The notes under the pieces were generated by a model. It saw only the letters and a list, made by a program, of their open reading frames with translations, had not been told where the DNA came from and ran no database searches. The translations under genes and the position numbers were made by a program. From Lentzea sp. NBRC 105346 (GTDB lineage Bacteria > Actinomycetota > Actinomycetes > Mycobacteriales > Pseudonocardiaceae), in the NCBI RefSeq assembly GCF_030269605.1, contig NZ_BSTQ01000007.1, forward strand, positions 62,001-126,000: a stretch of DNA of 64,000 nt. The letters run 5' to 3'. Positions within the stretch are counted from its first letter, which is position 1, and every line of letters begins with the position of its first letter. Of this stretch, positions 1-6,972 are shown one piece after another.

Positions 1-527
1 TGGGAGCGATGCTCCTCCAGCGCGAGGATCTTGCGGTCGAACACGTCGGTGATGTCGACGAAGTGGTCCGGACGCGGGCTCATGATCAGCCACGTCTCGG
101 GCACCGTCCACGGGTCGTTGTGCAGCAGCGGGTTGCGCGCGTCCGGGTAGATCGCCCGCAACGTCGTCTCGCCCGCGGACCGGTGGTCCGGATGCGCGTC
201 CGGCAGCCGGGACCAGTTGATCTCCGGGCTGTGCATGACCACGCGGTCCGGTCGCAACTCCCGGATCACCCGGCTCAGGTCCTGACGCAGCGCGCCCGAC
301 ACCTCGAGCTCGCCGTCGGGATAGCCGAGGAACCGGACGTCACCGACCCCGGTGACCTTCGCAGCAGCCCGCTGCTCCGCCCGGCGCACCGACGCCGCGC
401 CACCCGCGGCCCCGTCGGTGATCACGCAGTAGACGACCTCGGCTCCCCCGTCGGTCCAGCGGCCGATGGTGCCCGCCGCGCAGAACTCCGCGTCGTCGGG
501 ATGAGCGACGACAACCAGTGCGCGCAT
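1..527 (-). CDS. PIG-L family deacetylase (N-terminal part)
   Basis: The first 175 residues of a LmbE/PIG-L metal-dependent N-deacetylase; the C-terminus lies outside the window. Residues 8-13 read AHPDDA, the family's zinc-binding HPDD motif, and a later HPDHRSAG supplies the third metal-ligand histidine. The family removes acetyl groups from amino sugars, mycothiol precursors and natural-product intermediates. ATG starts one base after the stop of the upstream methyltransferase, so the two are almost certainly co-translated. As the distal gene of the diiron-oxygenase/carrier-protein cluster it may unmask an amine in the product (inference). Substrate cannot be read from sequence. Confidence 0.9.
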   Translation of the reverse strand, partial: MRALVVVAHPDDAEFCAAGTIGRWTDGGAEVVYCVITDGAAGGAASVRRAEQRAAAKVTGVGDVRFLGYPDGELEVSGALRQDLSRVIRELRPDRVVMHSPEINWSRLPDAHPDHRSAGETTLRAIYPDARNPLLHNDPWTVPETWLIMSPRPDHFVDITDVFDRKILALEEHRS

Positions 528-528
528 G

Positions 529-1320
529 TCACACCCTCGCGGTGAACAGGAACGACCGCGGCACGTCCGGCACCTCGCGAGGTACGACGGGATAGTCCCA
601 GCGCCCGAAGTTCGCGCCCTCCTGCCCCGGCTCGCGCAGGTCCTCGACCTGCCAGCCACAGGACAGCAGCAGTCCCTCCGGGTCGTCGGTGCCGAACCGC
701 CACGGCGCGCCGTCCTCCGACAGCGCCCGGAGAAACGACCGCGCGAACGGGTTCTTCAGCGACGCCGCGCTCGTCATGTCGCTGACCAGCACACTGCCCG
801 GTGCGGACAGCGCGGCGAGATCGCGCAGCAACGCGCGCACGCACTCCTCGGTCAGGAAGAACAACAGTCCCTCGGCGACCCACAGCGTCGGCAGATCCTT
901 GCGGAATCCCGCGTCGCACAACGCGCCGGTCCACTCTTCCGCGAGGTCGACCGGAACCGGCTTGCTGCGTGCGCCCCGCAGCAACTCCGCCTTGGCGTCG
1001 AGCAACGCGGGCCGGTCGAGCTCGTAGATCACGAGGTCGTCCGGCCACGGCAAGCGCAGCACGCGGGTGTCCATCCCGGCGGCGACGAACACGACCTGCC
1101 GCACGGTCGACGCCGCGCGCATGATCGCATCGTCCATGTACCGCGTGCGGATCGCGATGAACGGCGCGGTGCCAGCGCCCGCGTACCTCTTCAGCAGCTC
1201 GAACCCCGTGTCACCGGCCAACTTGCGCGCATGCTCGTCGGTGAACAGCGCGTCTTCCCTTTCCGACTCCAGCGCGCGGGCGGCAGCGGTCCACCGGGCG
1301 GTCTGCGAAACGGCTTCCAT
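529..1320 (-). CDS. SAM-dependent methyltransferase, leucine carboxyl methyltransferase family
   Basis: 263 residues. An N-terminal QTARWTAAARALES stretch and the glycine-containing motif FVAAGMDTRVLRLPW (about residues 95-110) match the LCM/TcmP-type fold, in which SAM binds at this loop and an acidic residue follows the next strand (VIYELDRP). Members methylate carboxylates or hydroxyls, often in polyketide and peptide pathways. It starts 7 bases after the MaoC stop and abuts the PIG-L gene, so the three form one transcription unit. A role as carboxyl or O-methyltransferase of the cluster product is inference. Confidence 0.85.
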   Translation of the reverse strand: MEAVSQTARWTAAARALESEREDALFTDEHARKLAGDTGFELLKRYAGAGTAPFIAIRTRYMDDAIMRAASTVRQVVFVAAGMDTRVLRLPWPDDLVIYELDRPALLDAKAELLRGARSKPVPVDLAEEWTGALCDAGFRKDLPTLWVAEGLLFFLTEECVRALLRDLAALSAPGSVLVSDMTSAASLKNPFARSFLRALSEDGAPWRFGTDDPEGLLLSCGWQVEDLREPGQEGANFGRWDYPVVPREVPDVPRSFLFTARV

Positions 1321-1327
1321 CGTCGGT

Positions 1328-1786
1328 CTACTCCTCGGTGGCCGGCCTGCGCCGGAAGATGCTGTGCAGGATCATGCTGAACACGACCTCGCCGTCGGCG
1401 TCGACGAACTCGCACTTCGGTTTGACGACACCGGTGTCCGGCCGCCGCAACGACGGAGACGTGCCGAGCACCGTGAGCCGCGCGGTGAGCTGGTCGCCCG
1501 GCCGGACCGGGCGGTGGTACCGGATCTCGTCGACGCCGGGCGATCCCTCGCAGGCGCTGTCCGCGAGCAACCCGTCGACGTAGCAGCGCATGAACATCGA
1601 CGCCGTGTGCCAGCCGCTCGCGATCAGGCCGCCGAACGACGACTCCGCGGCCTGGTCGTGATCGACGTGGAATGGCTGGGGATCGTACTGGCGTGCGAAT
1701 TCGATAATTTCCGCCTCAATCACCTCCACTTTTCCCAGATCGTGGACGTCTCCGGAGACGTAGTCTTCAAAGTAACGCAATTGCAC
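1328..1786 (-). CDS. MaoC-like hydratase/dehydratase
   Basis: 152 residues, a single hot-dog fold of the (R)-specific enoyl hydratase (MaoC) family. The catalytic Asp/His pair is in YDPQPFHVDHDQA near residues 34-46. Such enzymes add or remove water on enoyl thioesters bound to CoA or a carrier protein. In this cluster a carrier protein is encoded just upstream, so the thioester may be carrier-bound (inference). A GTG start at 1786 is used; it lies only 15 bases from the divergent ATG at 1802, so either the promoter lies within the neighbour or the transcript is leaderless. Confidence 0.85.
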   Translation of the reverse strand: MQLRYFEDYVSGDVHDLGKVEVIEAEIIEFARQYDPQPFHVDHDQAAESSFGGLIASGWHTASMFMRCYVDGLLADSACEGSPGVDEIRYHRPVRPGDQLTARLTVLGTSPSLRRPDTGVVKPKCEFVDADGEVVFSMILHSIFRRRPATEE

Positions 1787-1790
1787 CCCT

Positions 1791-1803
1791 ATGCTTCAAG
1801 CAT
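1791..1803. promoter_or_regulatory. Palindrome between divergent start codons
   Basis: ATGCTT-C-AAGCAT is a perfect 13-bp odd palindrome filling the gap between the MaoC start (1786) and the DinB-like ATG at 1802, which it partly includes. The position fits an operator controlling both genes, but nothing identifies the protein that would bind it. Confidence 0.35.
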
Positions 1804-2440
1804 GACCCGTGACCCGAAGTTGGCGGCACGACTGCTGCTGGCGGAGCGTGACGAACTCGTCCCGATATTGCGCCGAATGCCAATCGAGAAATTCGACCTG
1901 CCGACGGCATGCACCGGCTGGTCGGTTCGCGATGTGCTGGCGCACTGTGCCGCGGCCCTCACCCGGTTGACCGAGGACCGCGTGCACGATTTCTGCCCGA
2001 AATGCAATCAGGAGGACATCGACGATCGACGCGACCACACGATCACCGACATTCTCGACGAACTCGAATCCGGTTACGTCACCGCGGGCGAGGCGCTCTC
2101 CCGGTCCGACGGCAGACTCGACGTCATCGCGCTCGGCGAGTGGGTGCACGGTGGTGACGTCCGCGAGGCGCTCGGTGAGCCGAACGCGTACGCGAGCGCC
2201 GGGATCGATGCCGCCATTACCCTGTTGACCAGCTCGAACCGAGTGTTGAAGACACCGCTGACCCGCGTGCGGACACCGGATCAGGAGTGGCTGCTCGGCA
2301 CCGCGGAACCCGGCCGGGAGACCGCCGAACTGATCGCCGCCGTGCCCACGTTCATCCGGCTGTACACCGGCCGCAAAGCCGGCCCGAACGACTACCGGCT
2401 GCGTGGCGCGAGCCCAGAGGAACTCGTCATCTACCGCTAG
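1802..2440 (+). CDS. DinB-like / maleylpyruvate isomerase family protein
   Basis: 212 residues of the actinobacterial DinB/mycothiol-dependent maleylpyruvate isomerase superfamily. The N-terminal helix ending TGWSVRDVLAHCAAAL and the later WVHGGDVREALGEP carry the histidines that bind the divalent metal in this four-helix fold. Members use mycothiol in isomerisation or S-transfer reactions; many have unknown substrates. It runs against the surrounding cluster and its last 4 bases overlap the 3' end of the carrier protein gene, so it either belongs to the cluster under separate control or was inserted into it. ATG at 1802 fits the usual family N-terminus. Confidence 0.8.
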   Translation: MTRDPKLAARLLLAERDELVPILRRMPIEKFDLPTACTGWSVRDVLAHCAAALTRLTEDRVHDFCPKCNQEDIDDRRDHTITDILDELESGYVTAGEALSRSDGRLDVIALGEWVHGGDVREALGEPNAYASAGIDAAITLLTSSNRVLKTPLTRVRTPDQEWLLGTAEPGRETAELIAAVPTFIRLYTGRKAGPNDYRLRGASPEELVIYR

Positions 2441-2664
2441 AAATACCGTTTCTCGATGTTGTGCAGTGTGCGGAAGTCATCGAGCTCGATGGTGTCGACG
2501 TTGATCTCGACGCCGGACAACTGGGAAACCAGGAAGACGAACTCGACGAACGACAGCGAGTCGATCAGCCTGTTCTCGATGAGATCGAGATGCGGATCGA
2601 TGTCCGTCAGCTCGGCGTGCTTCGCGAGAATCCATTCCTTGACTTCGTTGATTGCCGTGCTCAT
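2437..2664 (-). CDS. Acyl/aminoacyl carrier protein
   Basis: 75 residues with the carrier-protein fold. Ser36 in LIDSLSFVEF is the expected phosphopantetheine attachment site, followed by the typical acidic helix. ATG overlaps the stop of the ligase gene (ATGA), so the two are translationally coupled and probably work as a pair: the ligase charges the pantetheine thiol with an amino acid. This pairing is known from Bradyrhizobium, where seryl-tRNA synthetase homologs acylate small carrier proteins. The 3' end overlaps the convergent DinB-like gene by 4 bases. Confidence 0.92.
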   Translation of the reverse strand: MSTAINEVKEWILAKHAELTDIDPHLDLIENRLIDSLSFVEFVFLVSQLSGVEINVDTIELDDFRTLHNIEKRYF

Positions 2665-3455
2665 ATCCTCAGCCCCTCCACCGCTTCGATCGCGTCGGAC
2701 CAGCTTCCGAATTTCTCCCGCAGAACTTCGAGCCAGCGTTCCAGACCGAACGCGACACAACTCGTGAACGCGGGTACACCGCCATAGGTGATCTCACAAC
2801 GGGCGCCGAAGAAGTTCCGGTGCACGTTCACCGACGCGATCGCGAGGTCGCCGTACCTGAACTCGTACTTGACCGGCGCGAGCTGCTGCATCAGGGCACG
2901 CCCGCCGTCGCGCCGGTAGAACGGGTCGGTCGCGGGCTCCTTGCGCAGCGGCAGGCCGAGCGCCCCGGCGAACCGGTGGATCCGCTCGGTGTAGATGCGC
3001 AGGTGCTCGTCGGTGAAGTCCTTGTCCCCCAAGGCGACGATCTCGCGCATGTGGAACCCGAGCAACCGCCGCAGACCGTCATAGTGGTCCTCGTTGCGGT
3101 AACAGCGGCCGAGCACCGTCACCCGCGTGCCGGTGGTCAGCTGCGCGCCTCGGTGATGCAGGTACACCGCGTAGCACGCGGCGGACGGCAGCCCCAGCCG
3201 TGGCGGATCGAGCCGCTCCACGGTCGGCGGCGTGTACTCGAGGTCGAGTCCACATGCGACCAACGCGTGGTGTGGAAAGTTGTCGTAGTAGTCGAAGGCG
3301 GCGAGGTCCTCCACCGGAAGCAGCGGCGGCATCGTCATCGGCGCCGCGCCGTGCTCGACACCCCACCCGGTGAACACCGCGTCGAGCACGCCGAGCAGCC
3401 GGGTTTCCTCGGGGCCGAGCGCGAGGAGCCCGGTGATCTGTTGATGAACCGGCAT
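2661..3455 (-). CDS. Amino acid:[carrier protein] ligase (class II aaRS-like)
   Basis: 264 residues: a bare class II aminoacyl-tRNA-synthetase catalytic domain with no tRNA-binding domain. Motif 2 is GRCYRNEDHYDGLRRLLGF and motif 3 is SCVAFGLERWLEVL. Cys94 (SAACYAVY), Glu138 (HMREIV) and Cys233 (TSCVAF) have the spacing of the three zinc ligands of the Bradyrhizobium enzymes, which resemble archaeal-type seryl-tRNA synthetase but load Gly or Ala onto a carrier protein instead of tRNA. It overlaps the carrier protein gene and follows the diiron oxygenase by 12 bases. A small amino acid is the likely substrate by family precedent; the exact one cannot be read. Confidence 0.9.
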   Translation of the reverse strand: MPVHQQITGLLALGPEETRLLGVLDAVFTGWGVEHGAAPMTMPPLLPVEDLAAFDYYDNFPHHALVACGLDLEYTPPTVERLDPPRLGLPSAACYAVYLHHRGAQLTTGTRVTVLGRCYRNEDHYDGLRRLLGFHMREIVALGDKDFTDEHLRIYTERIHRFAGALGLPLRKEPATDPFYRRDGGRALMQQLAPVKYEFRYGDLAIASVNVHRNFFGARCEITYGGVPAFTSCVAFGLERWLEVLREKFGSWSDAIEAVEGLRI

Positions 3456-3467
3456 GTCCCACCCCGC

Positions 3468-4361
3468 TCAGTTGATCGACAACGTCGGGTCGGTGATGAT
3501 GCCGTTCTTCGTCAGGAACGACATGGGCTTGCGGACGACCTTGAGCTCGGGCGCGCGCCGCCGTTCGTCGGCCAGCAGCCGCGAGCGGAAGCCCATCGGG
3601 TCCTCGACGCCGGCGTCGCGGTACACGGCCGGGTTGTAGAACGCCCGGAGGCTGAACGCGACGTAGCGCTTGAGGTAGTCCTCGATCCCGCGCAGCTCCG
3701 TCTCGTCGAGCCGGCCGGCGATCCGCTTGTACAGCAACGCGACCAGCTCTCGCCCGAACGCGATGTGCCGCGACTCGTCCTGATGGTGAATGCGGTTGAC
3801 CTGGCGAATGGTCTCGTGAAGTGAGCGGTCCTCACCCATGCGCATGTTGTAGAAATCGACGATCTCCTCGAACAGGAGAATCCGAGCGAAAACGAGAAAG
3901 TTCTCGACGTCCGCGTCGCCGGCCGAACCGAGTTCGAGCTTGACCGTCGGATAGATCTTGCCACCGTACCGCCGGCAGAACTCGGCAAAGAACCACATGT
4001 GCTCGTTCTCCTCACCGATGAAGTGGTGAAAGAAGTCCGAGGGAATCTCGAAACCGGGCATGTGGATGCGGTTGACGACCTCGATCAGCAACTCACGAAT
4101 GCCGTGCACGTTCATGCTGTAGAAGTTGATGCTCTCCCACTTGGAAAGTCGCATCATGGTCTCAACGCCCAGCTCATCGACCAGTTCCGTACCGTACGGC
4201 GAGATCAGATCCTCGCTCATCCAGTAGACGTCCTCCGGGATGCTGTCAACCCAGTCGAACATTTTGTAGGGATTGTAGTAGTCTTCGACCGACTTTTCGC
4301 CCAATCGGTCGAGGAGTTCCTTGAACCGCTCTGTGACAGCGTTGTCAACCGCAGAACGCAT
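3468..4361 (-). CDS. AurF-like diiron oxygenase
   Basis: 297 residues of the ferritin-like AurF/CmlI diiron oxygenase family (PF11583), which oxidise arylamines or amines to hydroxylamine, nitroso or nitro groups and in some cases hydroxylate carbon. Ligand motifs are visible in order: an early Glu (KWESINFY), IGEENEHMWFF, FEEIVDFYNM and HHQDESRHIAFG. It is the first gene of the minus-strand operon; a plausible promoter lies 50-80 bases upstream. Next to an amino acid-loading ligase and a carrier protein, oxidation of a carrier-bound amino acid is the obvious hypothesis, but N- versus C-oxidation is not decidable from sequence. Confidence 0.88.
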   Translation of the reverse strand: MRSAVDNAVTERFKELLDRLGEKSVEDYYNPYKMFDWVDSIPEDVYWMSEDLISPYGTELVDELGVETMMRLSKWESINFYSMNVHGIRELLIEVVNRIHMPGFEIPSDFFHHFIGEENEHMWFFAEFCRRYGGKIYPTVKLELGSAGDADVENFLVFARILLFEEIVDFYNMRMGEDRSLHETIRQVNRIHHQDESRHIAFGRELVALLYKRIAGRLDETELRGIEDYLKRYVAFSLRAFYNPAVYRDAGVEDPMGFRSRLLADERRRAPELKVVRKPMSFLTKNGIITDPTLSIN

Positions 4362-4411
4362 GCGCGTGCAGCCTTTCGGTCTAATTCCGAAGATAGCGCT
4401 ACCAATACGGC

Positions 4412-4441
4412 AAGGTAGTGACGCCCCTTACGCACAGTCAA
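4412..4441 (-). promoter_or_regulatory. Candidate promoter of the diiron oxygenase operon
   Basis: On the minus strand, TTGACT (4441-4436) and TACCTT (4417-4412) are separated by 18 bases, a good match to the actinobacterial housekeeping pattern. Transcription would begin near 4405, giving a leader of roughly 45 bases before the ATG at 4361, with AAAGG as the weak ribosome-binding site. Confidence 0.5.
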
Positions 4442-4462
4442 CCCGACGTCCCCCTAACGCAC
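4420..4462 (-). repeat. Direct repeats overlapping the operon promoter
   Basis: Two near-identical copies on the minus strand, GTGCGTTAGGGGGACGTC (4462-4445) and GTGCGTAAGGGGCGTC (4435-4420), start 27 bases apart. One fills the spacer between -35 and -10; the other lies just upstream of -35. Direct repeats placed like this are typical of activator sites (for example SARP family), but the binding protein is unknown. Confidence 0.5.
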
Positions 4463-4468
4463 ATCCGT

Positions 4469-4503
4469 ATCAGCCGGTGTTCACGATGCGAACACCGGCT
4501 GAT
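4469..4503. terminator. Perfect 14-bp inverted repeat
   Basis: ATCAGCCGGTGTTC, a 7-base loop, then its exact complement. It lies downstream of the minus-strand serine-hydrolase-like gene and upstream of the diiron oxygenase promoter, so it most likely ends the former transcript. No T-run follows on the minus strand. The remaining bases from 4504 to 4593 show nothing recognisable. Confidence 0.5.
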
Positions 4504-4593
4504 GTGGAAAAACCCAGGTAGAACCGCAATGCGTCAATATGTTTTGTCGCCGTCAATCACTTCGCGTCTCATGTGGACCGCTTCAATTGGGAC

Positions 4594-5961
4594 TCAAAAG
4601 GCGAGTCGCTCGTTGACTGCTTCGACCAGGACCTGCCGGTTGGTGACGACGACCCACGGCTGACCGCGGACGATCACCGATGCGCTGAAACCAGCCCCGG
4701 CACCAGGGTGGCCGGCGACGTCCCTGGCCGGCACGAGCATCCAGCCGAGGCCCGCTCGGCCGCCGAATTCGTCCCGTTCGGCCTGTGGCGACAGCGCCTC
4801 GTGCACGAGCGGGGCGGGCAACAGCGAGGACCACCCGAGTCCGAAGCGGACCAGGTCGAGCGCGGTGGTCCACAGGCCGGCCGCGGCGGTCAATGTGGAC
4901 ACCTCGGCCGGCACGGGCTCGAAGGAGCCCGCCTCGGTCAGGCGGTGGCCGGTCGCCGCCCCGGTCGTGGGAGGGCTCGTCGGGAACGAGGACCCGGCCA
5001 TGCCGAGCGGGTCGAGGACCATGCGCGTCACGGCCTGCGGATACGGCAACGCGGTGACGTCGGCGATCAGGCGGCCGAGCACCTCGTACCCGCTGTGGCC
5101 GTAGGCGAACGTGCCGCGTTTGCCGTCCACGCCGCCGGTGTGGGCGAGCAACTCCCGCACGGTGACGGCACCGTGCGAGTCGACGGGCTCGTCGAGCCGC
5201 ACGCGCCCGTCCGCGACCAGCCGCAGGACCGCGGTCGCGGTGACGAGCTTGGTGACCGCGAACGCCGGGAAGCGGTGCTCCGGCAGCAGTACCTCGGCAC
5301 GGTCGAGGTTCGCCCAGCCGCGGGAGATCGCCCACGCCGAGCCGTCCGCGGTCGCACCGGCCACGGTGAGGCCGACCAGTCCGAGCTCGGCGAACGACTC
5401 CGCGGCCACAACGGCCGCTTCCTCCGGTACCGCACCGGACGTGCGCCTCGGCGGTGCCGCCACCCGCGGGTCCGCGGCCTTCGTCTCCAGCGGGTACAGC
5501 CTCAGGGTGCGCAGCCGGTGCGGCGGCTCCGCCTCGGTGGCCGCCTCGACCCGCAGACCGGCGATCTTCGCCCGCAGCCGCAGCGGCTCGGCCCGAACTT
5601 CCGTGAGGCCGGCCCGCAGTTGCGGCGCCAACGCACCGAACAGGCCGGGCAACCTGTCCGGTGGCAACAGATCCAGATAGTCGTCGGCGAAGTGCCGCCG
5701 CAGTTCGCCGGCGTCCGGAACCGTCCATTCCGGACTGTCGGCGGTGGCGAAGCGGGACAGCATCCACCGAACTTGGGCGAGGGCATGGCCTTCGACGTGT
5801 TCCTTGAGCGCGGTCCAGCTCGGGAACCCGTGCTCACGGGCGATGGCCAGCTGGGTGTCGTGCAGTGTGTCGAACTCCCCGGCGGCGAGGCGGCGTTTGG
5901 CCTCGACCTTCAGGTGGCGAAGGCTGGGCCGGTCGGGGAACTGGCGTGACTGTGCGGACAA
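4594..5961 (-). CDS. Serine hydrolase-like protein lacking the catalytic serine
   Basis: 455 residues. Residues 10-60 resemble the short domain ending GFPSWTALKEHVE that often precedes ankyrin-type or hydrolase domains in actinobacteria. Residues about 65-180 form an unidentified domain. Residues 185-455 are a class C beta-lactamase/D-peptidase-like domain: HTGG near 274 and HPGAGAGF near the C-terminus are present. The active-site tetrad normally SxTK reads AVTK (Ala235-Lys238), and the YxN tyrosine motif reads YGH. The codon at 235 is GCG, one base from TCG. It is therefore probably non-catalytic. ATG at 5961 is chosen because the N-terminal domain is complete from there. Confidence 0.82.
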   Translation of the reverse strand: MSAQSRQFPDRPSLRHLKVEAKRRLAAGEFDTLHDTQLAIAREHGFPSWTALKEHVEGHALAQVRWMLSRFATADSPEWTVPDAGELRRHFADDYLDLLPPDRLPGLFGALAPQLRAGLTEVRAEPLRLRAKIAGLRVEAATEAEPPHRLRTLRLYPLETKAADPRVAAPPRRTSGAVPEEAAVVAAESFAELGLVGLTVAGATADGSAWAISRGWANLDRAEVLLPEHRFPAFAVTKLVTATAVLRLVADGRVRLDEPVDSHGAVTVRELLAHTGGVDGKRGTFAYGHSGYEVLGRLIADVTALPYPQAVTRMVLDPLGMAGSSFPTSPPTTGAATGHRLTEAGSFEPVPAEVSTLTAAAGLWTTALDLVRFGLGWSSLLPAPLVHEALSPQAERDEFGGRAGLGWMLVPARDVAGHPGAGAGFSASVIVRGQPWVVVTNRQVLVEAVNERLAF

Positions 5962-6067
5962 GGCAGTCCTTCCTCAGCGCCCGCGGGTCCGCGACATCGG
6001 GCTGGAAAGACCTGCCAATGATCTTCGTGTGCGACCGGTGAGCTTGCAGCTCTGCCCGCGGACCCGG

Positions 6068-6110
6068 AGGCGGCCGGAAACCGCCAAGCCCCAACATATC
6101 CCGGCCGCCT
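6068..6110 (-). terminator. Inverted repeat after the first trypsin gene
   Basis: AGGCGGCCGG and CCGGCCGCCT, a perfect 10-bp stem with a 23-base loop, lie 17 bases past the stop of the trypsin-like gene and about 100 bases before the next minus-strand start. The loop is long and no T-run is present, so the terminator role is tentative. Confidence 0.35.
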
Positions 6111-6126
6111 GGGTGCCGCGAACGAA

Positions 6127-6843
6127 TTAGTAGAGGTACGAGGTCACGCGCGTGTAGACGCCGGGCTGGCCGGGTTCGGCGCACCCCTTGCCCCACGACA
6201 CGACGCCCGCCAGCCTGCCGTCAACGATGTACGGGCCGCCGGAGTCGTCGGTGCACGCGTCCACGCCGCCCTGCGGGTACCCGGCGCAGAACATCGCCTT
6301 GGCGTTGTACCGCGGGTAGGCGGCGGCGCAGACCGTGTCCGCCATGATCGGGATCGACGCCTGGCGCAGGACCGCGGGCTTCGTCATGTCACCGAAGTGC
6401 TGCACACCCCACCCGAGCACGGTGCCGGCCTTCCCCGCCACGTACACCGACTTGTCCGCGATGGGCAGCACCGCGTACGGCATCTCCTGCGCCAGCGTGA
6501 CCAGGGCGATGTCGGCGCCCATGCTCGGGACCGTGTAGCCGGACGCGATCTGGTACTTCGTCACGACCGCGTCGATGCCGTCGGCCGTCCTCAGGTCGAG
6601 CCGGCCGCCGACGACGTGGATGCTGCCCGGCGTCCGGTTCGCCACGCAGTGCGCCGCGGTCGCGACGAGCGCGGGGCCGACGAGCGCGCCACCGCAGTAC
6701 TGACGGCCCTCGCTCTGGAGGGACACCATCCACGGGTACTCGGAGATGCTCCCGACCGCTGTCCCGCCGACGATGCGAGGGGAGGCTTGCGCGGGCACCA
6801 CCGTGACGAAGATCAGGGCCAGAACCGCAGCGAAGAGGCGCAT
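6127..6843 (-). CDS. Secreted trypsin-like serine protease
   Basis: 238 residues of chymotrypsin family S1. A Sec signal peptide (residues 1-20, ending AQA) is followed by the mature N-terminus IVGG, which in this family inserts after propeptide removal. The triad is visible as TAAHC (His57), GADIAL (Asp102) and DDSGGP (Ser195); the Asp189 position (GGVDAC) predicts Arg/Lys specificity. The oxyanion-hole residue Gly193 is replaced by Asp (TDDSGG instead of GDSGG), which should lower activity. The protein ends at YTRVTSYLY and so lacks the C-terminal helix tail seen in its neighbour. Tandem paralog of the gene at 6973. Confidence 0.9.
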   Translation of the reverse strand: MRLFAAVLALIFVTVVPAQASPRIVGGTAVGSISEYPWMVSLQSEGRQYCGGALVGPALVATAAHCVANRTPGSIHVVGGRLDLRTADGIDAVVTKYQIASGYTVPSMGADIALVTLAQEMPYAVLPIADKSVYVAGKAGTVLGWGVQHFGDMTKPAVLRQASIPIMADTVCAAAYPRYNAKAMFCAGYPQGGVDACTDDSGGPYIVDGRLAGVVSWGKGCAEPGQPGVYTRVTSYLY

Positions 6844-6864
6844 ACGGCCACTGAACCGAGGCCG

Positions 6865-6940
6865 TCAGAGCCCGGCATCTCGAACCGGCGAAGGTGACAC
6901 CACCGAGTGAAGGCCGTCGGCATACGCGGCCCCGGACACC
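6865..6940 (-). pseudogene. Leftover 3' end of a third trypsin gene
   Basis: In the minus frame ending at the TGA at 6867-6865 the sequence reads AYADGLHSVVSPSPVRDAG, closely matching AYADDLHAVLVPSPVRAGG at the end of the intact paralog (6973-7740). The fragment has no start or catalytic domain. It lies directly upstream of the trypsin gene that has lost this tail, so it marks a tandem duplication followed by deletion or recombination. Bases 6941-6972 hold a degenerate GTGGGCGT repeat. Confidence 0.75.
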
Positions 6941-6972
6941 CACTAAGGACGCCCACTACCCCGAACACCCCG

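Noticed and set aside
4573-5949. Plus-strand frame opposite the serine-hydrolase-like gene
   Set aside because: Codon use and composition are those of an antisense shadow; the minus frame has domain motifs.
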